Made by a program: the position numbers and the translations under genes | Part shown: positions 6,659 to 15,836 of the stretch, in pieces | How the letters are laid out: every line of letters starts with the position of its first letter | How positions within the stretch are numbered: position 1 is the first letter of the stretch | Notes under the pieces: generated by a model | What the model was told of the DNA's origin: nothing | What the model saw: the letters and a program-made list of their open reading frames with translations, nothing else | Database searches by the model: none | Assembly (NCBI GenBank): GCA_016934175.1 | Contig: JAFGTI010000023.1 | Location: forward strand, 1 to 20,389 | Direction: 5' to 3' | DNA: 20,389 nt | Source of the DNA: Acholeplasmataceae bacterium | Lineage (GTDB): Bacteria > Bacillota_I > Bacilli_A > Acholeplasmatales > Acholeplasmataceae

Positions 6659-9607
6659 ATGAAGAAAACTAAACTTAAATTAAATAAAGTTTTCATTATT
6701 TTAATTCTTGTAATGGTTGCTGTCATTATCATTAATGTTACATCTGATAAATCGAGATTAGTTCAGTATCAAGAAGAAGTATCGCTGAATGATTATGTTA
6801 ATGCATACATGTTATTAAATAATGAACAAAATATTTCGTATCAACGCTTTCTAAATGAAAACGACATAACATATGGATTATCTGACTTAGACGCAACGCT
6901 ACAAACTACTCCTCATAGCGAATTTTTTGGCTATGAAGGAGTAGTTGCGTTACTCAATAAGGAGTCTTCTGTTTCATATGCAGTTGACGTTAATATGGAG
7001 GGTCTATATTATTTTAATATTGATTACTTTGTTGATGAAGAAGTCTTAACAGATGTAATAGTGAGTATTGCTGTTAATGGCGAAACCCAATATAACGAAA
7101 GTGATTTGGTGATATTGCCACTGCAATGGCGAGATGTTTCAAAGATTTATGAAACAGATCGTTACAATGATCAGTTACCACCAAGTCATGAAAGAATCGT
7201 TGACTGGATGAATACTGATTTTTATGATAACAGATACACATCTATAGAACCCTTATTATTTAATCTAGAAACTGGGATAAATAATATTGAAATTACCACA
7301 AAATCTTTAAATGATATATATGCTGGTCAACTAAAAGTTGTGGCACCAAAGAACTTAGTAAGTTATGAAGGCTATTTAGATGCACATCCAGATAACTATC
7401 CAGTAGATACTTTGGTAGTTAATTCTATTGAATATGTATCTAAAAATTCACCTTTTGTCAGACCCGATAATGAAACAACACCGAATGCATTTCCATCAAA
7501 TAACAAAAATAAAATGATTAATATATTGTCAGGATGGGATAAAGCAGGTCAAGAAATAGTATTTAATGTCGATGTAGAACAAGCTGGATTCTACAGTATT
7601 TACACCCATGGTATGGTATTTGAATATGATTTTTCAGTATTTAGAACCATTAAGATTAATGGCGAAGTGCCATTTGAAGAAGCAAGAGCTTTAGAGATTA
7701 AAGAAACAAATGAGAAATATGAAATAAATGATTTTGGATTTAAGTTTTATCTAAATGAAGGAGAAAATACAATTTCATTTAAAAATGAAGTTGGAATGTT
7801 TTCACAATCAATCGATGACCTACAGTATTTGATTAACCATATAAATGAATTTTCATTAGATGTTAAAAAGGCAAGTGGAAGTAATATTGATGAAGATCGC
7901 ACTTGGGATTTTACGAATGTTATTCCTGAAACTGAGTCATACTTAACAGCATATAGAGATATGATTATTTATAATATCGTAAGATTATCGGAATATGGCA
8001 AAAAACAAGACTTATCCATTAAATTATCTTACCTTAATAGAGCTTTAAGAGTCATAGATAAAATTCTAGAAGAACCTGATGATTTACCATTATATGTTGA
8101 TGATCTGTATATGGGTTCTGGTTCTGTGAATCAACTGCTTGGGGATACAATTCAGTTTATAAATAGTTCAAATTATGAATTTGATTTATTCATCATTAGT
8201 AATGAAGATCAGAGAAATTATAATGCAACTTTCATACAAAATGTTGGTTATTTTTTATCTACATTTATCAATTCATTTTCGAATGAAAAATACACATTAA
8301 AAGAAGATAGTGAGTCAATTCAGATTTGGGTTAGTAGACAAACGACATATGTTGATTTGATGCAAAAAATGATTGATAAAGATTTTACAATTAAAACAGG
8401 CATTAGAGTGGATTTATCCGTGATGCCGAATGTGGATAAATTAGTGTTATCAAGCGCCGCAGGTAATACGCCTGATGGAGCACTAGGTTTACCTTCATAT
8501 GTCCCATATAAATTAGCATTAAGAGGAACGTTATATGACCTAACAGAATATGATGATTTTTGGACATACTCAGCAGATAAATTTGTCCCAGGTTCATATA
8601 TTCCTTATGCAATTAATGATGGTGTATATGCAATGCCTGAGACGTTAACATTCAATTCATTAGTTTATCGTGAAGATATATTTACGAAGTTAGATTTAGA
8701 GGTTCCTGATACTTGGGATGATGTAATAGGATTATTGCCTAAACTACAAAGATATGATATGAATTTCTATTATCCTACTGCCGGAGGCGGAAGTATAAAA
8801 TGGTTCTATCAAACAACACCTTTTTTATATCAAAATAATGGACAAATCTATAATGAAAATGGATATGAAGTTGATTTAACGAGTCCAGAGTCTATTAAAG
8901 GAATTGAGTTTTTAGGAAATTTATATACAACTTATTCATTGCCAGAACAAGTGCCAAGTTTTTATAATGATTTTAGATATTCAAAATTACCTGTCGGAAT
9001 TATTGATTTTAATACCTATGTAACGTTAAAAAATGCAGCACCAGAAATTGAAGGTAAATGGAAATTAGCAAATTATCCTGGCACATTAAATCAAGAAACA
9101 AATGTAGTAAATAGAAGTTATGTTGGTAATGGTACAAGTGGCATTGTTTTTAAAAATTCTGATAAAAAAGATCAAGTTTGGGAGTTCATGAAATGGTGGC
9201 AAAGTGAAGAGACACAAACAACATTTGCCTATGATTTATATACAACATATGGCCCACTGTATTTATGGTTACCAGCTAATAAAAATGCAATTGCAAATTT
9301 ACCTATTGATGATGATGATAAACTAATTATTTTAGAACAAATTAAATGGCTAAGAGATGTTCCTCGTACACCGGGTCAATACATGGTTGAAAGAGGACTT
9401 TCCGATATATGGAATGAGATGGTATTTAGTGGGTATAGCGCAAGATATGCTATTGATCGTCAAGTATTGATAATGAATAGAGAAATTAGATTAAAGATGA
9501 CTGAATTTGGATATTTTGATGATGAAGGAAATATGATTAAAGACTATTCTATTAGAGATTATGATTATTTTTATAATAAATTCTTAGAAAATGGATTAGA
9601 GGAATAA
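6659..9607 (+). CDS. Giant membrane-anchored solute-binding protein with N-terminal beta-sandwich-like domains
   Basis: Second extracellular receptor of the import system, 982 residues, about twice the usual size. Residues 11-27 form one hydrophobic segment after a basic start (KKTKLKLNK). There is no lipobox Cys, so it is probably held by an uncleaved anchor. Two beta-rich segments follow, about 85-230 and 280-395. Both contain a YAVDVNMEGLYYFNIDY or FNVDVEQAGFYSIYTHG type motif, as in galactose-binding or CBM-like sandwich domains. A helical linker spans about 420-545. A family 1 solute-binding domain occupies about 552-960, with VDLMQKMIDKDF then GIRVDLSVMP, then AAGNTPDGALGLPSYVP. Spacing to the next gene is 2 nt, so it is part of the transporter operon. 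The ribosome binding site (GGCGGT) is weaker than its neighbours'. The SBP domain is clear; the sandwich domains are inferred from pattern. Confidence 0.82.
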   Translation: MKKTKLKLNKVFIILILVMVAVIIINVTSDKSRLVQYQEEVSLNDYVNAYMLLNNEQNISYQRFLNENDITYGLSDLDATLQTTPHSEFFGYEGVVALLNKESSVSYAVDVNMEGLYYFNIDYFVDEEVLTDVIVSIAVNGETQYNESDLVILPLQWRDVSKIYETDRYNDQLPPSHERIVDWMNTDFYDNRYTSIEPLLFNLETGINNIEITTKSLNDIYAGQLKVVAPKNLVSYEGYLDAHPDNYPVDTLVVNSIEYVSKNSPFVRPDNETTPNAFPSNNKNKMINILSGWDKAGQEIVFNVDVEQAGFYSIYTHGMVFEYDFSVFRTIKINGEVPFEEARALEIKETNEKYEINDFGFKFYLNEGENTISFKNEVGMFSQSIDDLQYLINHINEFSLDVKKASGSNIDEDRTWDFTNVIPETESYLTAYRDMIIYNIVRLSEYGKKQDLSIKLSYLNRALRVIDKILEEPDDLPLYVDDLYMGSGSVNQLLGDTIQFINSSNYEFDLFIISNEDQRNYNATFIQNVGYFLSTFINSFSNEKYTLKEDSESIQIWVSRQTTYVDLMQKMIDKDFTIKTGIRVDLSVMPNVDKLVLSSAAGNTPDGALGLPSYVPYKLALRGTLYDLTEYDDFWTYSADKFVPGSYIPYAINDGVYAMPETLTFNSLVYREDIFTKLDLEVPDTWDDVIGLLPKLQRYDMNFYYPTAGGGSIKWFYQTTPFLYQNNGQIYNENGYEVDLTSPESIKGIEFLGNLYTTYSLPEQVPSFYNDFRYSKLPVGIIDFNTYVTLKNAAPEIEGKWKLANYPGTLNQETNVVNRSYVGNGTSGIVFKNSDKKDQVWEFMKWWQSEETQTTFAYDLYTTYGPLYLWLPANKNAIANLPIDDDDKLIILEQIKWLRDVPRTPGQYMVERGLSDIWNEMVFSGYSARYAIDRQVLIMNREIRLKMTEFGYFDDEGNMIKDYSIRDYDYFYNKFLENGLEE

Positions 9608-9609
9608 AC

Positions 9610-10548
9610 ATGGGAAATATAGTTAAAGAAAATTTAAAAGAGAAAAAGTTTAGACTTTCTGATAAATCAAAAGATTTAATTTCCTATTGTTTTATGATTG
9701 GACCATATTTTATCATGTTTGCCACCTTCATTATTTTGCCTATATTAATTGCTATTATCTTATCTTTTACATATTTCGATACAATAAACACTCCGGAACT
9801 TATTGGGATTGATAATTATATCAATGTGTTTACAACAGATGAAGAGTTTGTTAAGAATATTTTACCTAACACACTTAAATATGCATTCATTGTTGGTCCT
9901 ATAGGATTTTCACTTTCATTTTTCATGGCATGGGTTTTAGCTCAACTACCAAAAGGACCACGTAAATATTTTGCATTATTACTTTATACACCTTCAATGG
10001 TTGGTCCTATATTAGTAGCTATCCTTTGGAGAAGTATATTTAGTGGCAGTGAAAATGGATATTTAAATGCATTGCTGTTGAGTATGGAGTTCATTGATAA
10101 ACCGATTCAATTTTTGCAATCACCCGACTATTTATTAAATATAATGATTTTCGTATCCTTGTGGAGTAGTATGGGTATTGGATTCTTGTCTATGTTGGCA
10201 GGTGTTCTTAATACAAATAAAGAATTATATGAAGCGGGAAAAATCGATGGTATTAGAAATAGATTTCAAGAGATATTTTATATTACAATTCCATCAATGA
10301 AACCTCAAATGCTCTTCGGTTCTGTTATGGCAATTGTTGGAGCATTCAGTATGGGTGAGATTGGTGTTCAATTATCTGGAGCTAACCCAACCCCTCAATA
10401 TTCAGGTTCATTAATTGTCAATCATATTGCTGATTATGGTTACTTAAGAAGTGATATGGGATATGCTGCAGCCTTAAGTGTTATCTTGTTTTTTATAATA
10501 TTTGGCTTTTCTAAACTAGGCCATATATTGTTTGCCGAAAGAAATTAG
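9610..10548 (+). CDS. Sugar ABC transporter permease, MalF/UgpA type (pair 1)
   Basis: Integral membrane subunit of the importer, 312 residues with six predicted membrane helices, after a basic cytosolic start. The first helix contains GPYFIMFATFIILPILIAII. The cytosolic EAA loop that docks on the ATPase is at 208-228 (YEAGKIDGIRNRFQ then IFYITIPSM); the usual EAA is EAG here. The start is ATG 9610, 2 nt after the stop of the large binding protein, with GAGGAA at 9599-9604 as ribosome binding site inside that gene. Translational coupling is likely. It pairs with the next gene as a MalF/MalG-type heterodimer. Confidence 0.9.
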   Translation: MGNIVKENLKEKKFRLSDKSKDLISYCFMIGPYFIMFATFIILPILIAIILSFTYFDTINTPELIGIDNYINVFTTDEEFVKNILPNTLKYAFIVGPIGFSLSFFMAWVLAQLPKGPRKYFALLLYTPSMVGPILVAILWRSIFSGSENGYLNALLLSMEFIDKPIQFLQSPDYLLNIMIFVSLWSSMGIGFLSMLAGVLNTNKELYEAGKIDGIRNRFQEIFYITIPSMKPQMLFGSVMAIVGAFSMGEIGVQLSGANPTPQYSGSLIVNHIADYGYLRSDMGYAAALSVILFFIIFGFSKLGHILFAERN

Positions 10549-10556
10549 GTGATGAT

Positions 10557-11423
10557 ATGAAAGTTACGAATATTAATCCGAAAAATTTTCATGTTTCTCA
10601 GGTAAAATTCTATCTTATTTTATTACCTATTTCGATTATAATGATTTTGCCAATCATTTATATATTTAGCCAAGCTTTAAAGCCTATTGATGAACTAATA
10701 TTATTTCCACCTAGGTTTTTTGTTTCAAAACCGACAATGAGAAACTTTCAGATGCTGCTAAATGCATCTAGTGAAGGTGGAATACCATTATCAAGATATA
10801 TATTTAACTCTGTTATATCTGTTGTTGCAACAGTGGGTCTAACTCTACTGGTCTCTGTAATGGCTGGATACGCATTATCAAAAAAGAATTTTAAAGCAAA
10901 TAAAGTGTTTTTTAAAGTTAATCAAAGCGCGTTAATGTTTGTTCCAATTGCAGTAGCTATTCCTTCGTTTATTGTAGTTTCAAATTTAGGAATTGCAAAT
11001 ACTTTCTTCGCACATATTTTGCCACTTGTTGCAATGCCTGTTGGATTGTTCTTGTTAAAGCAATTTATTGATCAATTACCAAACGATATCATAGAAGCAG
11101 CAAGAATTGATGGTGCTAATGACTTTCAAATAGTTATAAGAGTCATTATGCCATTAATCAAATCTGCAATAGCTACAGTCGCTATTCTTACATTTCAAAT
11201 CTCGTGGGCAAACATGTCTACTTCGGAATTATATATTGATGCTGAAGGAATGAAGACATTTGCATTTTTCATGGGAACGCTAATCTCAAGAGTAGATGAA
11301 AGTATAGCAGGGCAAGGTATCGCAGCAGCAGCTGGACTGATCATGTTTTTACCTAACTTAATTATTTTCATATTTTTACAAAGCAAAGTTATGGACACAA
11401 TGGCGCATTCGGGGGTTAAGTAA
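10557..11423 (+). CDS. Sugar ABC transporter permease, MalG/UgpE type (pair 1)
   Basis: Second membrane subunit of the first pair, 288 residues and six predicted helices. The EAA loop at 180-199 is canonical (EAARIDGANDFQIVIRVIMP), ending in the conserved Pro. The N-terminal helix is followed by an outside loop with LKPIDELILFPPRF, typical of MalG-type subunits, which often read 'FPPxF'. The gene starts 8 nt after its partner and ends 1 nt before the propeller-Yip1 gene. Substrate is inferred from context. Confidence 0.9.
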   Translation: MKVTNINPKNFHVSQVKFYLILLPISIIMILPIIYIFSQALKPIDELILFPPRFFVSKPTMRNFQMLLNASSEGGIPLSRYIFNSVISVVATVGLTLLVSVMAGYALSKKNFKANKVFFKVNQSALMFVPIAVAIPSFIVVSNLGIANTFFAHILPLVAMPVGLFLLKQFIDQLPNDIIEAARIDGANDFQIVIRVIMPLIKSAIATVAILTFQISWANMSTSELYIDAEGMKTFAFFMGTLISRVDESIAGQGIAAAAGLIMFLPNLIIFIFLQSKVMDTMAHSGVK

Positions 11424-11424
11424 A

Positions 11425-13479
11425 ATGAAAAAAATTCTTATTCTTTTATCATTTATATTTATCCTAATGCTAACCCCAATTATTAAGACAAATGCGTCTG
11501 AGAGTGAAGTATCTTCAACATATACGATATCTGCTGATGGAGAATTCATTAAAACAAACGAAGCTTATAGAACAAACCAGTACAATTCTGATTTGGGATT
11601 AGTTTACCCAACAGATTTATATTTTGATATTAACGATGATTTATATATTGTTGATTCAAGTTATATAGATCCTTTTGATGCATCTTTAAGAGGGAGAATC
11701 GTTATATATGATATCGTTTCAAAAGAAATCAAATCCCAATTACAACATGAAAGTTTTGTAAGTCCTAGTGGTATATTTGTTAGTGAGGATTTAGATATAT
11801 ATGTAGCAGATCCTGGCGCTTCAAAAATATTTATATTTGATAAAAATTTCAATTTATTGAACGAGTTCAGCAAACCTGATAGTATCGCTTATGATTTAGA
11901 TATATTTAAGCCAAAGAAAATTGCTGTAGATAAAGGAGGGAATATCTTTGTATTAGTCGAAGGTGGTTATGGTGGAATCATACAGTTGTCAGATGCAGGT
12001 AACTTCCTTGGATATTTTTCATCAAATAATGTAATTTTTACAAATTCTGAATTAGTTAGAAAATATTTTTATGATTTGATTGGCAAAGATTTTAATGTCG
12101 TAAAAACGCCTCCTACATTCTCAAACTTGTTTGTTAATAATGATTCAATTGTCTATTCAACAACAGCTTCAAGTTCTCCAGATGGTAGGATAAAAAAACA
12201 TAACACTCAAGGCATTGATATTCTCAACAACACACTATCTAGTGAACAGCTTAGTGATATTTACGTAGATAGTAATGGTATTATTTATACGAGTAGTGCT
12301 ACAGGTGTAATATCTGTTTATAGTAGATATGGAGACTATATATTTCATTTCGGTTCTGGTGAGTCTTTAGATGGAGATATTGTGGGTGTTTATAGTGATC
12401 TTATTTCGTTAGCGGTCAGTTCAACTGGAGAAATATTTACAATAGATTATGAAAAATCATATTTACTATCTTATGAACAAACAAAATATTCTGAGTTGAT
12501 CTTTCAAGGATTAAAATTATTTGATGAAGGCAACTATGATGAATCTACTAGAGTGTGGTCAGAAGTACTAAAATATAATCAAATGGCAAAGCTTGCATAT
12601 GATCAATTGGGAAAAACTTATATATTCAAGCAAGATTATGAAAATGCAATGAAATACTTTAAATTATCTAAAAATCGCGAGTTTTATTCTCAAGCTTATT
12701 GGGAAGTAAGAAATGAGCAAATTAAAGATACATTACCCATTCTATTTTCGTCTTTATTGGCATTAGGCATATTATATGGAGTATTAAGAATAGTTAATCA
12801 TAAAACGACGTATCTCAAAGATAAATTTGCTAGTATTAAAGAAAAATTGAATTATAAACATATCAAAGAAATACTATATATTAAGCATATCATAAGACAT
12901 CCAAGTGATGGTTTTTATCAAATAAGAAAAGGTCGTATCAATGGGCTTGTCGCACCTACATTTTATATGTTGTTAGGGTTTGTTTCCTATGTGACATTTA
13001 CAACTTCAAAAGGGTTTTTATTCCAAGTAGTAGATATCGAAAATATTAATATACTATCGCTTGTGTTAGGATATTTCACCTTATTTGCTGGATTTGTATT
13101 TATAAATTATTTGGTAACATCTATTACTGATGGTATTGCTGGAATAAGGAAAATATTTATTACAACATCTTATGCACTTGTACCATATATAATATCAATA
13201 TTAATAGCAACAATTTTATCTCATTTTGCTACATTAGATGAATCGTTTTTCGTTGAGTTTATTGTATTATTAGGCACATTATGGAGTTTTTTACTCTTAT
13301 TTTTAGGATCAACTATTATTCAAAATTATGATGCAAATGTAACACTCAAGAGTTTTTTGTTTACACTTCTATTAACGATTGTGACAATTATCGTCGTCTT
13401 ATTTTTACAATTGATGATTTCAAACATAGTTGACTTTATATTAAATGTAATTTTGGAGGTGATTAGACTTGTCTTATAA
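11425..13479 (+). CDS. Secreted NHL-type beta-propeller / TPR protein with a C-terminal Yip1-like membrane domain
   Basis: 684 residues of unknown role in the import locus. Residues 1-24 form a signal peptide (TNA before Ser25). About 50-350 carry repeated blades such as PTDLYFDINDDLYIVDSS, PSGIFVSEDLDIYVADPG, PKKIAVDKGGNIFVLVEG and LSDIYVDSNGIIYTSSA, the pattern of NHL-type beta-propellers. About 354-420 look like two TPR helices pairs (LFDEGNYDESTRVWSEVL, YIFKQDYENAMKYFKLS). A membrane helix follows at 433-455, then a basic segment to about 505. About five further helices up to 680 resemble the Yip1 family (HPSDGFYQIRKG start). The gene sits 1 nt after permease pair 1 and overlaps the DUF5696-like gene by 11 nt, so it is surely in the same operon. 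A receptor or scaffold for sugar capture is possible, but this is inference. Confidence 0.72.
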   Translation: MKKILILLSFIFILMLTPIIKTNASESEVSSTYTISADGEFIKTNEAYRTNQYNSDLGLVYPTDLYFDINDDLYIVDSSYIDPFDASLRGRIVIYDIVSKEIKSQLQHESFVSPSGIFVSEDLDIYVADPGASKIFIFDKNFNLLNEFSKPDSIAYDLDIFKPKKIAVDKGGNIFVLVEGGYGGIIQLSDAGNFLGYFSSNNVIFTNSELVRKYFYDLIGKDFNVVKTPPTFSNLFVNNDSIVYSTTASSSPDGRIKKHNTQGIDILNNTLSSEQLSDIYVDSNGIIYTSSATGVISVYSRYGDYIFHFGSGESLDGDIVGVYSDLISLAVSSTGEIFTIDYEKSYLLSYEQTKYSELIFQGLKLFDEGNYDESTRVWSEVLKYNQMAKLAYDQLGKTYIFKQDYENAMKYFKLSKNREFYSQAYWEVRNEQIKDTLPILFSSLLALGILYGVLRIVNHKTTYLKDKFASIKEKLNYKHIKEILYIKHIIRHPSDGFYQIRKGRINGLVAPTFYMLLGFVSYVTFTTSKGFLFQVVDIENINILSLVLGYFTLFAGFVFINYLVTSITDGIAGIRKIFITTSYALVPYIISILIATILSHFATLDESFFVEFIVLLGTLWSFLLLFLGSTIIQNYDANVTLKSFLFTLLLTIVTIIVVLFLQLMISNIVDFILNVILEVIRLVL
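13455..13462 (+). promoter_or_regulatory. Strong ribosome binding site that selects a TTG start
   Basis: GGAGGTGA lies 6 nt before TTG 13469, inside the end of the upstream gene. No ATG or GTG is equally well placed. The 11-nt overlap with the upstream gene suggests that the two proteins are translated in a coupled way. Confidence 0.6.
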
Positions 13480-15835
13480 AGTGATAATTAAAAAAATCAG
13501 TGTTTTTATACTAGCAGCTTTAGTGACTATTGTATTGAGCAATACAACAGTATTTTCCAATAGAAATACAAGTCAATCACCAGAAGAAATAACTTACACA
13601 ATAGAAGAACCAGAGGATATGGAATTACTTGTTGAAAATACAAATTTTAAATTTTATTTTAGAGATTCAACTGATATTTTAGCCATATATGATAAACGTA
13701 GTGGTATAACTCATAAAACAGGTTTAGATGTCGAAGCCGGGGCTAATATAAGACTTGATTGCGATGATGCCATAGAAGATGGAGACGCAACAAAAATAAG
13801 TGAAACATGTGTTCCTATTGAAGATAAACTTAATCAAACTTGGACAGATTTTGCAAACTCATTGATAACATTAGAGTATTTTGATGATTCACTTAATGTA
13901 AAAAGAACATCTAGTGCTAGTGAAGATTATTCTAGATCTAGCCTTTCAAGAATATCAAGTGATAATCATTGGGCGCTAGACGTTAATTTTAACCGTGTTA
14001 ATGTGGATATGAGAATACATCTATACTTTAGTGAAAAGGGAGTTGAATTCGAAATTAAACAGGGTCAAGTGACAGGTGATGGTGTAGATTTTATCAATAG
14101 TATCATTATTGCGCCATTTCTTGATGCACAAGGTGGTAAAACAATTGAATTCAATGGTACAGAATACAACAAAGATGATGCTAAAGATAAACCATCTAAT
14201 GATGGGTATATATTTATACCAGATGGTCCTGGAGCATTATTGAGATTTAACAAAAATCAAGTGAGTATTAGTAACTATTCACAATTCATATATGGTAGAG
14301 ATACTACTTCAACGATGACTTTTGCTGAAGCTGAAAAAGATTATTCTACTCCAAAACAAATGACTTTACCTGTTTTTGGAATATCATTAGGAAATGATAA
14401 AGAAGCTGCTTTTGTTGCATATGCAACAGCAGGTGATGAATACATGAAATTAGTAGCTATGCCATATAACAATCAAACCTGGTATAACTTTGCATACGCT
14501 TCCTTTGTGGTAAATGAAACATATTCTATAAAAATTGATGGAAATGACACAGGGTATTCTACAATTAGAAAAAATATAGAAGTTCCAACTTATAAAATCC
14601 AGTATCATTTTCTTGCAGGTGATGGATCAGTTGATAATTTACCAGCAAGTTATGTAGGCATGGCCTTAGCATATAAAGATTACTTGGAAGACAATGGCCT
14701 AGAAAAGAATAAAAATGATTTAGATGGAAACATCCCAATTCGAGTGGATTTCTTGATGAGTGATGTTAAAAAAGCATTGTTTGGATACGAAGATGTTGTA
14801 GTAACCAGATTAAGTGATATCGAAAAAATGTATAAAAATATGAATGATTTAGGAATTAAGAATATCAATTCAGGAATTATAGGATATCGCAGTGGAGGAG
14901 TTACCGCTGGAACTGTAGGAAAGAGTTCTGTTTCTTCTGGTATTGGTGGGAAAAGTGATATGAGATCATTGGTTGAAATAGCTTCAGGATATGATTATGA
15001 TATATCATTTTACACAGATTATACATATATTACTGAATTACAATATAATTCATTATTTAATTTAGCACCTGCTAAGCACATTAGTGGAAAATATAACGCA
15101 TATACAATCAAAGATTATCAAACAATTGATTTATATTACATGTTGAGAACTGATAAAGCACTTGATTGGTTACAAAATGATGTTAAGTACAGTAAGGGTT
15201 TAGATATGTCTTCAATTACAATAGATGGATTAACTAATGTCTTGTTTTCTGAATATAAAAGAGGGTTATCTAGAGAAGACAATAAAAACTTGATTACATC
15301 TGGTGTTGAAGCAATAGAAGAATTAACCATCAATGCAGTTAATCCTAACGCATATTTATTAAATTATGTAGATCGATATTTAGAGTCGCCATTATATTCT
15401 AGTCATTTTTTAATTGAGACAGATACCGTACCATTTTTACAGATTGTACTTTCATCGAATATGGAGATGTTTGGACATTATGGCAATTTTAATATTACTA
15501 CATATAATGATGTATTAAGAATGATTGATTATAATGTATATCCTTCATTCATATTAACAGAACAACCTTCTTATCTGCTGGTTGATACAAACTCGTTCTT
15601 GTTCTATTCAACACAATATGATTTTTATGAACAGGAAATACAAGATGTTTATAACGAAGTAAACAATGCTTTAAAAAATGTAATTCAAGCTGACTGGATT
15701 GGTAGAGTAGTTTTGACTGATGGAGTCATTATGAATTCATATTCCAATGGAATTGATATTATAATTAATTATAATAATTTTGACTACCTTGGGACAGTCA
15801 CAGTGGATTCTAACAGTTATAAGGTTGTGAGTTGA
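13469..15835 (+). CDS. DUF5696-like exported protein with glycosidase-like architecture
   Basis: 788 residues, function not known. A single N-terminal hydrophobic segment (about 8-24) exports or anchors it; there is no lipobox. Residues 50-380 form a large beta-rich region containing GYIFIPDGPGALLRFN (246-261), a hallmark I associate with DUF5696. About 420-700 looks like an eight-stranded barrel, with strands ending in acidic residues: PIRVDF (Asp427), YDISFYTDYTY (Asp510, Asp517), SSITIDGL (Asp586) and FLIETDTVPF (Glu650, Asp652). A small C-terminal beta domain has TDGVIMNSYSNG then IIINYNN. This order resembles sandwich-barrel-sandwich glycoside hydrolases, so an exo-acting glucan hydrolase or a sugar-binding relative that lost activity is possible (inference). 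The start is TTG 13469 with GGAGGTGA upstream. It ends 1 nt before the second permease pair. Confidence 0.68.
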   Translation: MSYKVIIKKISVFILAALVTIVLSNTTVFSNRNTSQSPEEITYTIEEPEDMELLVENTNFKFYFRDSTDILAIYDKRSGITHKTGLDVEAGANIRLDCDDAIEDGDATKISETCVPIEDKLNQTWTDFANSLITLEYFDDSLNVKRTSSASEDYSRSSLSRISSDNHWALDVNFNRVNVDMRIHLYFSEKGVEFEIKQGQVTGDGVDFINSIIIAPFLDAQGGKTIEFNGTEYNKDDAKDKPSNDGYIFIPDGPGALLRFNKNQVSISNYSQFIYGRDTTSTMTFAEAEKDYSTPKQMTLPVFGISLGNDKEAAFVAYATAGDEYMKLVAMPYNNQTWYNFAYASFVVNETYSIKIDGNDTGYSTIRKNIEVPTYKIQYHFLAGDGSVDNLPASYVGMALAYKDYLEDNGLEKNKNDLDGNIPIRVDFLMSDVKKALFGYEDVVVTRLSDIEKMYKNMNDLGIKNINSGIIGYRSGGVTAGTVGKSSVSSGIGGKSDMRSLVEIASGYDYDISFYTDYTYITELQYNSLFNLAPAKHISGKYNAYTIKDYQTIDLYYMLRTDKALDWLQNDVKYSKGLDMSSITIDGLTNVLFSEYKRGLSREDNKNLITSGVEAIEELTINAVNPNAYLLNYVDRYLESPLYSSHFLIETDTVPFLQIVLSSNMEMFGHYGNFNITTYNDVLRMIDYNVYPSFILTEQPSYLLVDTNSFLFYSTQYDFYEQEIQDVYNEVNNALKNVIQADWIGRVVLTDGVIMNSYSNGIDIIINYNNFDYLGTVTVDSNSYKVVS

Positions 15836-15836
15836 T

